46,417 nucleotides of DNA from Solirubrobacteraceae bacterium (GTDB lineage Bacteria; Actinomycetota; Thermoleophilia; Solirubrobacterales; Solirubrobacteraceae). How positions within the stretch are numbered: position 1 is the stretch's first letter; each line of letters starts with the position of its first letter. A program made the position numbers and the translations under genes. Shown here piece by piece: positions 16,659-25,504 of this stretch. The notes beneath the pieces were generated by a model, which had not been told where the DNA came from, did not search any database, and saw only the letters and a list, made by a program, of their open reading frames with translations. Location of the stretch: positions 1-46,417 of the forward strand of contig JADGPP010000021.1 in NCBI GenBank assembly GCA_017882375.1, written 5' to 3'.

Positions 16659-17626
16659 GCGATGCTGGCGACAGGGGCTTGTCGGCGGCTGTAGTAGTGC
16701 TCGAGGACACTCGCCTTCGCCGCATCGAGATCCTCGGGCAGGACGAGCTGGCGGCTGCCGGCAGCATGCGTGACGCCTAGGAGCTCATCGTGCGTATCCG
16801 TGTAGCGGGCGAGTGCATCGGCGAGTGCAGTCTCGGTGAGCGCAAACGCCCGTCCGGGTGCGCCCGGGTTTTGGGTGAGACCCGCCAAGCCGAGCAGCTT
16901 GGCGCTGCTATCGGTCATCGTTGCGTAGTCGAGGGCGGCGTAGGCGACGATCGCGTCAGGCAGGTGCCGCTTTGCGCCCACGTTGAGCACCCAGTGGCGC
17001 TTTGCGCCAGCGGCCGGGCGGATCAGGCCAAGCTCCAAGAACGGCGAGTCGACGGAGTCCTCGAGTAGGTCTCGGCCTTGTGTTCCGCCGCCGTACATCC
17101 GCAGTAGGCAGCGGACGTCCTTCTCGAGCGAGCTCTCGGCGACGTCGTCCCAGCCGCCTTGCTCGTCGCGGAAGCGGCAGAGCTCTTGAAGCAGAGCGTC
17201 GTCGCTGAATTCCGGTGAGCGCGAGCTGTTGAAGATCGCCCACCAGGCCGGCGCCTGGCAAGGCGAGCGCAGCAGCTGCCAGTGGAGCAGCCAAAGCGAG
17301 CCTGGATCCTCGAGGTATGGATCCCAGCCGCGCTCGGCGAGCAGCTGCTCGCCGAAGTCGGTTGGGCGGGCGTCGTAGAGGCGGAAGTTCTCTGCGCGGC
17401 GCTCGGGGCTCAGGATCTTGTAGGCAACGCACCAGTAGCGGATCGCACGGACCATGTTCTTGCCTACCCCGAGGACGGTTGTGGCGTCCTCGCGCAGGAA
17501 CACCGTGGAGTCCTCGCACGCACTGTCAAAGCCCTTCTTAAGCCATCCGTAGCGCGGGTGAAATGTCTCGTGGCGGGCGAAGGAGCCCAGGAGCTCAGGA
17601 TGCGAGGTCGTCGTCATGCTCGTCAT
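16655..17626 (-). CDS. sspB: SspB, DUF4007 protein of DNA phosphorothioation
   Basis: 323 residues. The N-terminus FARHETFHPRYGWLKKGFD (from residue 16) is the hallmark of DUF4007, the SspB family. SspB binds or nicks DNA in preparation for single-strand phosphorothioation. The sequence GVGKNMVRAIRYWC (about 53-66) continues the family pattern. The ATG at 17626 overlaps the sspA stop by 4 bases, and the gene end overlaps sspC by 4 bases. Length agrees with SspB homologues. Confidence 0.88.
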   Translation of the reverse strand: MTSMTTTSHPELLGSFARHETFHPRYGWLKKGFDSACEDSTVFLREDATTVLGVGKNMVRAIRYWCVAYKILSPERRAENFRLYDARPTDFGEQLLAERGWDPYLEDPGSLWLLHWQLLRSPCQAPAWWAIFNSSRSPEFSDDALLQELCRFRDEQGGWDDVAESSLEKDVRCLLRMYGGGTQGRDLLEDSVDSPFLELGLIRPAAGAKRHWVLNVGAKRHLPDAIVAYAALDYATMTDSSAKLLGLAGLTQNPGAPGRAFALTETALADALARYTDTHDELLGVTHAAGSRQLVLPEDLDAAKASVLEHYYSRRQAPVASIA

Positions 17627-18795
17627 CTTCCGACAGCTTCGACGGGCCGGGACACTCGGCGCAGGCGAGCGACGGCGGTGGCGAGCTCGTCAACGGCGGT
17701 ATCGATCTCCTCGGTACTCGTCGGGCGCCCGAAGCCAAAGCGCGCCGACTGCTCAGCCTCATCTGCGCTGAGCCCGATCGCGAGCAGAACACTGGAAGGC
17801 GTGGGTGTGGCCGCCGAGCATGCGCTCCCAGCGGAGAACGCCAGACCTTGGCAGTTGGCCATGAGCGCGTCAGCGTCGACTCCGGGGAAGCGCAGATTGA
17901 GGTTGCCCGGTAGACGGTCGACGGATGGGCCGTTGATCTCGACCTCCCCGATCGCCCCCTGGAGCTGTTCGAGGAAGCGACGGCTAAGAGTCGCGAGTCG
18001 TGGAGCCTCGGACGGTAGCTCGGCTTGCGCGATCTCGGCGGCCGCACCAAGCCCGACGATGCCCGGGACGTTGAGCGTCCCGCTGCGCAGACCGCGCTCG
18101 TGGCCGCCACCCGCGATGATCGGGCGCAGCCGGTGGCGGTGCTCCGGGCGGACGTAGAGCGCGCCCACCCCCTTCGGGGCGTAGAGCTTGTGTCCGCTGA
18201 GTGACAGCAGATCGATGCCGTCGCGGTCTACGTCGAGGTCGATCTTCCCGACGGCCTGCGCTGCGTCGGTGTGCAGGAGCGCGCCGCGCGCGTGCGCGAT
18301 CTCTGCGATAGCGCGTAGCGGGGGCAACGTGCCGATCTCGTTGTTAGCGGCTGCCGTGGTCACCATCAGGGTTCGGTCACTCACGAGGCCCTCGATCTCG
18401 GCTAGGTCGGGTTCGCCGTCCCGGTTCACGTTGAGGAACGTGATCTCGAAGCCGCGTTCAGCGAGAGTTCGTAGGGGATCGAGCACGGCTGGATGCTCGG
18501 TCGGGAGAGCGAGGACCTCGGTTCGTCCGTTTGCCGGCCCTGCGAAGCCTCCGAGGGCTAGGTTGTTGGCCTCCGTGGCGCCCGAGAGGAAGATGATGTC
18601 GCGCCGGTCGGCGGCGAGGATCCCCGCGACCTGCTCGCGCGCATGCTCTACGGCACTGGACGCCTCGATGCCGAACGCGTGGGCGCTCGCCGGGTTGCCG
18701 AAACGGCCCGTAAAATAGGGCAGCATTGCGCCTAGAACCCTCGGGTCTACGGGTGTTGTGGCCTGGTAGTCGAGGTAGATCGGGGTCACGGGCAC
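17623..18795 (-). CDS. sspA: SspA, cysteine desulfurase (IscS/NifS type)
   Basis: 390 residues, a PLP-dependent class V aminotransferase. K203 in SLSGHKLYAPKGVG is the PLP lysine, the NNEIG segment (151-155) contacts the cofactor, and C326 in SAGSACSA is the persulfide cysteine. It mobilises sulfur from L-cysteine for SspD. Its place as first gene of the four-gene coupled operon (GTG start 18795; stop overlapping sspB) marks it as the dedicated desulfurase rather than the housekeeping IscS. A second in-frame GTG lies two codons later. The integrase stop is only 66 bases upstream, so read-through from the element is possible. Confidence 0.9.
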   Translation of the reverse strand: MPVTPIYLDYQATTPVDPRVLGAMLPYFTGRFGNPASAHAFGIEASSAVEHAREQVAGILAADRRDIIFLSGATEANNLALGGFAGPANGRTEVLALPTEHPAVLDPLRTLAERGFEITFLNVNRDGEPDLAEIEGLVSDRTLMVTTAAANNEIGTLPPLRAIAEIAHARGALLHTDAAQAVGKIDLDVDRDGIDLLSLSGHKLYAPKGVGALYVRPEHRHRLRPIIAGGGHERGLRSGTLNVPGIVGLGAAAEIAQAELPSEAPRLATLSRRFLEQLQGAIGEVEINGPSVDRLPGNLNLRFPGVDADALMANCQGLAFSAGSACSAATPTPSSVLLAIGLSADEAEQSARFGFGRPTSTEEIDTAVDELATAVARLRRVSRPVEAVGR

Positions 18796-18861
18796 AGCAG
18801 CGATTGTTCCTTGGGGACCGGATGCCGCTGAGAGCAGCCGGGCTTCGCGTCGAGCGGCGTG

Positions 18862-20346
18862 CTAGACGAAGCTAGCATCGTGCGCGGGGCAGTCTTGAAC
18901 CTCGCGTAGTAGGCGATCGAAGCTGCGCCCGTGATCACGCTGAATCCGCTGCTCGAGCTGTGCGTAGACATCGAGCGTCATTTTGCTGTCGGCGTGCCCG
19001 ACTTGGCTCATGACCCACTTCACATCGAAGTTGTTCGTGACGAGCGCGATCGAGATGTAGGTCCGCCGCAGACTATGCGGCGTCACGTGCGGCAGCGGCG
19101 GCAGCCCGCGGGCCAGGCTTTCGACGGTGGCGAGGGTGGCGGCGTCTCCGACGATCTTGGCGACGCGTTGGCGGCTCATGCGACCGCCACGCATATTCGG
19201 TACGGCGTAATCGTCGGGTCCAGTCGGCTGGCCGGCCCGCTGAAGGCGGTCGAGGTGCTCAATGAAGGTCTCGACAAGGTCGGGGGTCATTTGGACCTCG
19301 CGGATCCCGGTGCTTGTCTTCGCGCAGCGGATGTGGAAGCGGGCGCCGTCGGGGTCGTGGAGCCTCACGTCACGTAGCCGCAGGTCGCAGAGCTCGCTGG
19401 CGCGCACCCCGCACCGGGCGAGGATCTCAACCACAGCACGCCGGCCTTGGTAGACCCCGCCGCCGGTAGCGCCGAGCCGGGTGGCGTGAAAGCTCACGGT
19501 CGCCTTGGAGAGCCCGAGCTCGTTGGCGATGTCGCCGGTGCGCTGGCCGGCCGCGAGGCGCCGTGCGACGCGCGCGCGGCTCCCGTCCCCAGCCATCTCC
19601 GCCGACGGGATGGCGGGCAGGGCGTCCTGGGTTGCGACGGCTTGGATGAGTGCCGCGAGCTCATCGAGCTCCAGGAACGTGCGGCTGGGCTTCGGTACGC
19701 GCAGGCGCAGGCGCTTGCCGCGGGCGGGGTTCTGCGCGATCAGCTCGTCTGCGAGTGCCTCGTCGAGGATCACGGCGAGCAGGCTGATCGCCTTGCGGAT
19801 CGAGCTGGCCGAGAGCGGCACCTGCCGGCGTCCCCGCCGGTCGCGTAGGTCAGCTCCGGCGGCGAGCGCCCGACGTAGCTCTGCGGCCTCGCGTACCTTC
19901 TGCGCCTTGAACGCGAGGCACAGCCGCGCGTCGATCTCATCCAGCCGGTGGGTGGCGAAGAACGGCAGCAGGTGGCACCTGAGCAGCCAGCGGTAGCAGG
20001 CCTCGGTGTTGGCTGCGAGGGGCTTCTCGCCGATCGTGCCGTCGAGCTTTCCCCGCAGCCAGGTTGAGGCGTACTCGTGGAAGGTTGGGGTCTCGGTGGG
20101 CGCAGGTTCGGGGGCTGGTGGCTGCGGTGGGCGCCACACGCCTGCGCGCACACGGGCTTGGATGTTTCCCAGCTCGGTGCGGGCGCTGCGCTCCTCCCAG
20201 CCGCCGCCGCAGCCGCAGCGGCAGCCGGGCCGCTCGTGCAGGAACACGTCGTGACGCTCGCCGCCCACGTGGAAACGCAGCCGGTAGGAGCGGGTGCCGT
20301 CCCCGAGGGCGCGGGTCAAGATCGAACCGGTCGCCTCGCGGGCCAT
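18862..20346 (-). CDS. Tyrosine recombinase (integrase) with an inserted helix-turn-helix
   Basis: 494 residues from ATG at 20346. Catalytic residues: R315 (CGVRASELCDL), K343, H424 and R427 (HSLRRTY), H451 (GHADS) and Y461. The N-terminus has a Cys-rich CRCGCGGG segment and the SAM-like core-binding domain lies around 88-235. Between the core-binding and catalytic domains sits an extra block (about 250-295) with ELGLSKATVSFHATRLG, a LuxR/sigma-region-4-like helix-turn-helix not present in ordinary integrases. The frame is open to 20487, but that upstream part overlaps the excisionase gene. The ATG at 20346 is preferred because a 13-codon leader ends in TGATG exactly there. It integrates and, with the excisionase, excises the element. 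Confidence 0.85.
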   Translation of the reverse strand: MAREATGSILTRALGDGTRSYRLRFHVGGERHDVFLHERPGCRCGCGGGWEERSARTELGNIQARVRAGVWRPPQPPAPEPAPTETPTFHEYASTWLRGKLDGTIGEKPLAANTEACYRWLLRCHLLPFFATHRLDEIDARLCLAFKAQKVREAAELRRALAAGADLRDRRGRRQVPLSASSIRKAISLLAVILDEALADELIAQNPARGKRLRLRVPKPSRTFLELDELAALIQAVATQDALPAIPSAEMAGDGSRARVARRLAAGQRTGDIANELGLSKATVSFHATRLGATGGGVYQGRRAVVEILARCGVRASELCDLRLRDVRLHDPDGARFHIRCAKTSTGIREVQMTPDLVETFIEHLDRLQRAGQPTGPDDYAVPNMRGGRMSRQRVAKIVGDAATLATVESLARGLPPLPHVTPHSLRRTYISIALVTNNFDVKWVMSQVGHADSKMTLDVYAQLEQRIQRDHGRSFDRLLREVQDCPAHDASFV

Positions 20347-20387
20347 CAGCCCGCCCGCCCATGCTCGGGGATACGCTTGTCTTGCAT
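20346..20387 (-). CDS. Putative 13-residue leader peptide coupled to the integrase
   Basis: An ATG at 20387 is preceded by GGGAGG at a good distance (spacer TACCCCG) and opens MQDKRIPEHGRAG, whose TGA overlaps the integrase ATG as TGATG. Such a minicistron could deliver ribosomes to the integrase start, which lacks its own strong binding site. The short length means chance cannot be excluded. Confidence 0.35.
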   Translation of the reverse strand: MQDKRIPEHGRAG

Positions 20388-20461
20388 CGGGGTACCTCCC
20401 GGTGTCACGGCCGGGGGCGTTCGTGCGTCGCCCGGCCACTTTGGTCTCGGTGGCGACGACA

Positions 20462-20809
20462 CTAGCTCTCGTACGGCAGGAGATCAAGTCGTGCCGCGGG
20501 GTGCGAGCGCCGCCGTGCCGGGCCGCAGGATCGCTTGTCCGCCACCCTGCCCGCAGGGGCGCCGGCAGGGGGCGCGGCGAGGGCGCGCGTGGCGTGCTGG
20601 ACGTCGAAGCGCAGCCGGCCCTTCGGTCCCCCGAGGCGGATCGCGCCGAGCCGGCCGGCGTGCGCGTAGACCCAGCCGGGCTCCACGCCGAGGATCCGCG
20701 CGAGCTGTGCCGCGTCGAGGTAGCGTGCCGCGGGCTCGGCCCGCTGGCCGGCGGTCAGCTCGGCGACGCGGCTTGCGATCGCCTCGATGTCGGCCGGGTC
20801 GAGCCTCAC
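20462..20809 (-). CDS. Excisionase-like helix-turn-helix protein
   Basis: 115 residues from GTG at 20809, which overlaps the methyltransferase stop by 4 bases (GTGA). The core ARYLDAAQLARILGV EPGWVYAHAG (residues 28-52) is a MerR/excisionase-type winged helix (HTH_17-like), followed by IRLGGPKGRLRF as the wing. Its place directly before the integrase gene is that of a recombination directionality factor. The C-terminal ~30 residues are basic and low-complexity. Confidence 0.75.
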   Translation of the reverse strand: MRLDPADIEAIASRVAELTAGQRAEPAARYLDAAQLARILGVEPGWVYAHAGRLGAIRLGGPKGRLRFDVQHATRALAAPPAGAPAGRVADKRSCGPARRRSHPAARLDLLPYES

Positions 20810-21891
20810 GCCCGCGCCTCACGCCGGCCGCTGCTGACGCGGCTCCAGTGTGCGATCCGTGCCCGGGCGATCGGGACGTAGCCTGCTTCGCGCTCGATCC
20901 CGAGGAAGCGGGCGCCCTCGAGGATGGCGGCGGCGCCGGTGCTGCCGCTGCCGGCGAACGGGTCGAGCACGAGCCCGCCGGGCGGCGTGAGGAGCCGTAC
21001 GAGCCAGCGCATCAGCTCGATCGGCTTGACGGTCGGATGGATGTTGGCGACGGGGCGAGCCAGAGCCTGCTGTTCGCTCTTCGCGCCGATCTTGAACGTC
21101 TGGACGACGCGTCTGGGTAGCTGCTCGCAGCCGGCCTCGCGCTCTCGGCGGGGGGCCTTCGCGGCGTAGAAGAAGCGGTGGCGCTCGCCGAGCAGCTCGA
21201 TCGGGCAGTCGCGTTCGCACCGGCTGCTGGTGCATCTGCGGCCGTGGGAGAGGAGCAGGTTGGCGGGCCAGCGCCCCCTCTCGCTTGCCGCAAAGCTGCG
21301 GGTGTGTGTGCGTCCTTCGCCGGGGCAGTCTTGCGGCGAGGGTTCGACGCGGCAGGCGTCGATGTTCATGGCGCCCGTGCCGTGCGCTGAGAGGTTGTGG
21401 TCGAGGGTGCCGTCGAGGGGCTTTCGAGCGAGGATGATCGGCTCATACGCTGGCTTCAGGCCGGTGCCCCACCCGCCGGGGAGTACGCGGGTGGCGGGGT
21501 AGCCTTGGCCTTGTATCCACATCAGGACGTCGCGGAGCTCGAACCCGGCTTCTTCGAGGCCGCACGCCAGTCGGTGGGCCGTTCGTGGCGCGGCGAACGC
21601 GGCGAGATGCGCGCCTGGCTTCAGACCGTGTAGGCAGGCACTGCTCCATTGCCTTGAAAACTCTTGGAACGCCTCGATCGGGTTTGTGTTCGGTCGCCGG
21701 CGCCGGCCCGGGACTCGCGCGGGGTCGAGCTTCGCGGGACGGTCCCATCCCATGCCGTTGAAGCTGATCCCATACGGCGGGTCGGTGATGAGCGCATCGA
21801 CGCTGGCGGGGTCGAGCTTGGGGAGCGCCGTTAGGCAGTCGGCGTGCCTGATCTGCCAGCGGCGATGAGGGGTATTTGGGGCCATGCTCAT
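20806..21891 (-). CDS. DNA methyltransferase, beta class (N4-cytosine or N6-adenine)
   Basis: 361 residues. Motif IV DPPYG at 37-41 precedes motif I DPFAGSGSTG at 310-319, the order of beta-class amino-methyltransferases. HPTVKPIELMRWL just before motif I is also typical. The frame is open to 22152, but ATG 21891 is chosen because it overlaps the relaxation gene stop (ATGA) and is preceded by AAGGAGGG. Several Cys/His pairs near the middle (RRCTSSRCERDC) may bind zinc. No restriction enzyme lies beside it, so it is probably an orphan enzyme protecting the element during transfer. Confidence 0.85.
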   Translation of the reverse strand: MSMAPNTPHRRWQIRHADCLTALPKLDPASVDALITDPPYGISFNGMGWDRPAKLDPARVPGRRRRPNTNPIEAFQEFSRQWSSACLHGLKPGAHLAAFAAPRTAHRLACGLEEAGFELRDVLMWIQGQGYPATRVLPGGWGTGLKPAYEPIILARKPLDGTLDHNLSAHGTGAMNIDACRVEPSPQDCPGEGRTHTRSFAASERGRWPANLLLSHGRRCTSSRCERDCPIELLGERHRFFYAAKAPRREREAGCEQLPRRVVQTFKIGAKSEQQALARPVANIHPTVKPIELMRWLVRLLTPPGGLVLDPFAGSGSTGAAAILEGARFLGIEREAGYVPIARARIAHWSRVSSGRREARA

Positions 21892-22811
21892 CCCTCCTTG
21901 GGTGGTGGTTGGCCGAGCCAGTTCACGGACTGCGCGGGGTGCTCGGCGGAGATGAAGATCGGCGCGAACGGTCCTTGCCGCGAGAGGTCTTCGAGCGTTA
22001 CGAAGCAGACGGGCACCGTGCCCTCGTGCTCTTTGGCGGGGTCGGATTGGTGCAGCGCGAGTGTTCTGTGGATGCGCTGGCGCATGCGCTCGCGGGTCTG
22101 GTCGGCGAGGACGATCAGCAGGTGCGGGAAGGAGCGGTAGTAGTTGCGCCACAGCGGCTTGCTGGGCACCTCGGCGGAGACGGAAGCGGCTGCGCCGCTG
22201 TAGTGGCGCAGCCTTGCGTAGCGTGTGATCTTGCTCGCGAGCTGCTCGGAGGGGCGGGCGGTGCCGCGGTCAAGCTCGATGAAGCGCTGGTGCAACACGA
22301 ACGACCCGTCCTCGGCGGCCTGGAGATAGGTCAGCAGCGCGTCAGCAACCAGCAACTCGGCGGGCCGTCGGCCCCGTGCCTGGGAGATGGGGTGCGCGAT
22401 CTCGTGCCGCCAGGAGTCCGGGCCACACTCGTCGCCGCGCTCGCAGGCCGCTTGGACGAACGCGATCCCGACGTCGTTGACCGCGAGGGTATGTGCGCGC
22501 AGCGGGCCTTCGGCTTGCGCCACGGTGCTCAGCCGCCTGCGGGGCTCAGCGCGGGGACCAGCAGTCTCGACCGTGTCCGCGCCGTACTCGGTGAGGAACC
22601 ACAGCGAGCGGGTGCGGGGGACCTGGACACGGTCGAGGAGCCCTCGGGCTGCGAGGCGTCCGAGCACGCGCCTTGTCCAGCGCAGCTGATGATGGGGGGT
22701 GTACAGCGCGTGAAGCTGCACGGTGGAGAGCAGCCGGTGCTGGTAGAGGCCCGCGAGCATCGCCGGCGCAACGGCGGGCAGCCGCCGCTCGTCTGCTCGC
22801 TGGACGCTCAC
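21888..22811 (-). CDS. Replication-relaxation family protein
   Basis: 307 residues. The N-terminus has a winged helix (YQHRLLSTVQLHALY, about 25-40, then RWTRRVLGRLAARGLLDRV) and continues with RTRSLWFLTEYG and LRAHTLAVNDVGIAF, the pattern of the Replic_Relax family in actinobacterial plasmids and ICEs. The family is thought to act in DNA processing for replication or transfer initiation. GTG start overlaps the coupling-ATPase stop by 4 bases. No HUH relaxase motif was seen anywhere in the module, so this may be the DNA-processing protein of the element. Confidence 0.8.
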   Translation of the reverse strand: MSVQRADERRLPAVAPAMLAGLYQHRLLSTVQLHALYTPHHQLRWTRRVLGRLAARGLLDRVQVPRTRSLWFLTEYGADTVETAGPRAEPRRRLSTVAQAEGPLRAHTLAVNDVGIAFVQAACERGDECGPDSWRHEIAHPISQARGRRPAELLVADALLTYLQAAEDGSFVLHQRFIELDRGTARPSEQLASKITRYARLRHYSGAAASVSAEVPSKPLWRNYYRSFPHLLIVLADQTRERMRQRIHRTLALHQSDPAKEHEGTVPVCFVTLEDLSRQGPFAPIFISAEHPAQSVNWLGQPPPKEG

Positions 22812-25504
22812 GACTTGCCCCCGGCACGTGCCGGCTCGGGTGCTGGTGCGCTGTAGGGCCGCTCGGCATCCTCACCGGAGCCCTCAGGGCTCGCCGTCTT
22901 CTCGCGTTGCAGGCTCTGCTTGATTCGCTCATCGAGGGTGTCCAGCGCCTTGACTGTCTCTGCGGCACTTGTTCTGCCGGACGCCGTGTCGATGGTGGGT
23001 TGAATACCGGGGATGGCCTCAGGCTTGAATGCGGTGGGGAAGTGCTCCTCCACGGATTCGTTGGCGAACAGGAACGGCCGTGTGAGCTGACCGTGGTGGG
23101 TGACCTGCGCGATGAACGTCCTGCGGGGTAGCCCCGTGATCGCGCTGGCCGGCGGGTCTGAGCCCCACTCCCTACAGATCAGACCGGCGGCGTGAGCGTT
23201 CAGCGCTGTCGTGATCAGGTGCGAGCGGTTGGTGGTCAGCGCGTTCAGCGTCTCGCGGGTCAGCCGCTCGGGGTTCTGGTTGAGCAGGAACCCCCTGATG
23301 CCGTACTTCGCTGTCTGCTCCAGCAGCGCCGCGAGGTTCCCTCCGGCCGCACCGTCATAGGTCTGCACCTCATCGAGGAAGACGTAGAACGGCTTGCGGT
23401 CCTCGGGAGGCATGTGCGCCCGGCCCTTCGCACCGTGCAGCAGGTCATAGACCAGGAGATTGGCGACGAGCCTGTCCTTCGCTCCCCCGGCGCCGGGGCA
23501 CGCGAGGACGATCTTCTCCTCGTCCATCGCACGCGCGATGTCGTAGGTGGAGGTCTGTGCGCCGAGCAGCGCCGCGAGCTGGGTGGAGGACCGCAACCGG
23601 TCGATCAGATTCGTGACGGGCGTAATCGCCTCTTCGCTGAGCCTCGGGAATCGCTCGGTGAAGAACTGGCGGCGCGCCGGGGACAGGAACGGGAGCGCCG
23701 CCGCTAGCCACTCGGGGTTCCCGAGGATGCTCGGGACCTGGAAGATCGTCGGCTGCAGATCCTCGGGCAGGACGGCGGCGAGCTCGATCAGCGCCGCGGT
23801 CGCCTGGGTGGTCAAGGTGAGCGCACGGTTGTTGCGCTCGGTCCACTGCAACGCCGAGGCGAAGGAGTCCACGATCGCCTCCACCCGCCGCTCTGCGGCC
23901 TCCGGGTCAAGACCGTGGGCGGCGAACAGGTTCCAGCCGGGCTGCCCTTCCCGAGAGCGCGGCCCGACCAGGTCCAGCTCGATCACCCGCTCGGCGAACT
24001 CCGGCTCGGTCAGGCAGCTCTTGATCCTCTGGATCGCGTCCTGGTGAGGGTCCAGAAACAAGCCGCCATGCCCTGAGCGGACAAGGTGCAGGAACTGCGT
24101 GAGCGCCAGCTCGGTCTTCCCCCACCTGCTGCGCCCGGCCGTGTACGTGAAGAAGGAGTCCTCGACGCGCAGGCCAACCCGTCGCTGCCCGCTCTCGCCC
24201 TCGACCCGGCCGAGCGGCACGAGGTCAGCTTGCCCGTTGAACGTCGGAAGGATCTTCGGCGCGGGGTACACCGCCGGGCCGAGGCGCAGCACGTCCGGGG
24301 CGGCGCAGTGAACGGTCGGGGGCTTGAGCAGCCCGGCCATCTCCCGTGCGCTCACGTAGTCCTTGCGTGCGGGTGCGAACAGTCCGGTCCTCATCCGCCG
24401 GTCAAACCAGCCGCGCCGCCCGGGTAGATCGGAGCCGAGGAACGCCAGGCCGAACAGGCGTACGCCGATCACCCGGAAGGAGTTGGCTGCCGCGAAAGCG
24501 TCGAAGCACCCGAGCAGACCCTGCAGGTGAGCGATGGCCCTGCCCTTCTCCGGGCTTGAGCAGCGGATCAGGATCTGCATCCGAAACAGCGGATCGGCCT
24601 GCAGCAGCTTCGCACCGATCTCCTCCCGCGCCGCTCTCTGCTCGACCATCTCCGCCGGGCGCGCTCGCCCCGTCGAGCGTCCGCCACCGAGGGCGCCGAG
24701 CAGCCCGCCATCCCCGCCCGCGCCCGCCTGCTCACCGCCCCGGCGGCGTGCCTCCCGAAGCAGCCGCCGGCGAAGACGTCTACGGGTCCCCGGGGTCGTA
24801 GGGAGAAGATCAACCGCGATCTCCGCCCGCTCACCATGCTTGCGATCCAGCCCAGCCAAGACCCTGGCGAACCCCTGAAGCGGATCGGGGCTCAGAGGAA
24901 GAACCGCCAGCGGCTCGCTGCTCGACCGCGCCAGCCGCAGCTCCGCGCGCACCACCTTCACCTCCCTCCTTGTCTCCTTCCCGGTCTTGTTCTCCTCGGC
25001 CTCCTTGCTATCGGGGGGGTCGGCGTCGGGTTCGAGGACGTGCGCCTGCACCCGGTCATACACCCCCAGCGCCGAGCGGACCGCCGGCAGCGCCCGCTCG
25101 GGCACGCTGAGCGAGTAGCGCATCCGGCCCTCCCCGTCGCAGTCGAGCAGCACCCGCACCGCCCGCGCGCGCGGGTCAAACCATCCGCCGACCAAACGCC
25201 GCACCCGAGAAAGCTGCGCGGCGCACCGCAGCACCGCGTCAACAGAGGGGTCAAACGAATCCGGGGCGAGCACCACGAGCCGCGTCCGGGAGGCAAGCGA
25301 GCGACGACTAGCGACGACACGACACGCGACCAGCACCGCCAGCGGCAGCGTCACCGGAATCGGGACGAGCGGACGCACGAGCAGAGCAGCAGCCCAGTGG
25401 GCGAGCCCCGACGGCGAGCGGGAGGCACCCAGCAGCGCCACGGCCACGAGCCCTGCCACCACAGCCACCAGCGGCCTAGCGTCCTGTGACGGCTGGCGGT
25501 TCAT
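22808..25504 (-). CDS. VirD4/TraG-like coupling ATPase (T4CP)
   Basis: 898 residues. Two N-terminal membrane segments (about 12-27 and 48-65) precede a cytoplasmic region. Walker A is AGRSRWGKTE (456-465), followed by GLFLDPHQDA; Walker B is FYVFLDEVQ (706-714), followed by a sensor-like LNQNPERL. This is the layout of type IV coupling proteins that bring DNA to the secretion channel. Residues 160-290 contain charged and glycine-rich linkers. ATG 25504 overlaps the stop of a small upstream frame (ATGA). The Walker A has W instead of the usual small residue before GKT, a variation noted but probably tolerated. Confidence 0.82.
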   Translation of the reverse strand: MNRQPSQDARPLVAVVAGLVAVALLGASRSPSGLAHWAAALLVRPLVPIPVTLPLAVLVACRVVASRRSLASRTRLVVLAPDSFDPSVDAVLRCAAQLSRVRRLVGGWFDPRARAVRVLLDCDGEGRMRYSLSVPERALPAVRSALGVYDRVQAHVLEPDADPPDSKEAEENKTGKETRREVKVVRAELRLARSSSEPLAVLPLSPDPLQGFARVLAGLDRKHGERAEIAVDLLPTTPGTRRRLRRRLLREARRRGGEQAGAGGDGGLLGALGGGRSTGRARPAEMVEQRAAREEIGAKLLQADPLFRMQILIRCSSPEKGRAIAHLQGLLGCFDAFAAANSFRVIGVRLFGLAFLGSDLPGRRGWFDRRMRTGLFAPARKDYVSAREMAGLLKPPTVHCAAPDVLRLGPAVYPAPKILPTFNGQADLVPLGRVEGESGQRRVGLRVEDSFFTYTAGRSRWGKTELALTQFLHLVRSGHGGLFLDPHQDAIQRIKSCLTEPEFAERVIELDLVGPRSREGQPGWNLFAAHGLDPEAAERRVEAIVDSFASALQWTERNNRALTLTTQATAALIELAAVLPEDLQPTIFQVPSILGNPEWLAAALPFLSPARRQFFTERFPRLSEEAITPVTNLIDRLRSSTQLAALLGAQTSTYDIARAMDEEKIVLACPGAGGAKDRLVANLLVYDLLHGAKGRAHMPPEDRKPFYVFLDEVQTYDGAAGGNLAALLEQTAKYGIRGFLLNQNPERLTRETLNALTTNRSHLITTALNAHAAGLICREWGSDPPASAITGLPRRTFIAQVTHHGQLTRPFLFANESVEEHFPTAFKPEAIPGIQPTIDTASGRTSAAETVKALDTLDERIKQSLQREKTASPEGSGEDAERPYSAPAPEPARAGGKS

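Noticed and set aside
20077-21120. Long plus-strand frames opposite the integrase, excisionase and methyltransferase genes
   Set aside because: Antisense shadows of high-GC coding sequence with arginine/glycine-rich, low-complexity products.
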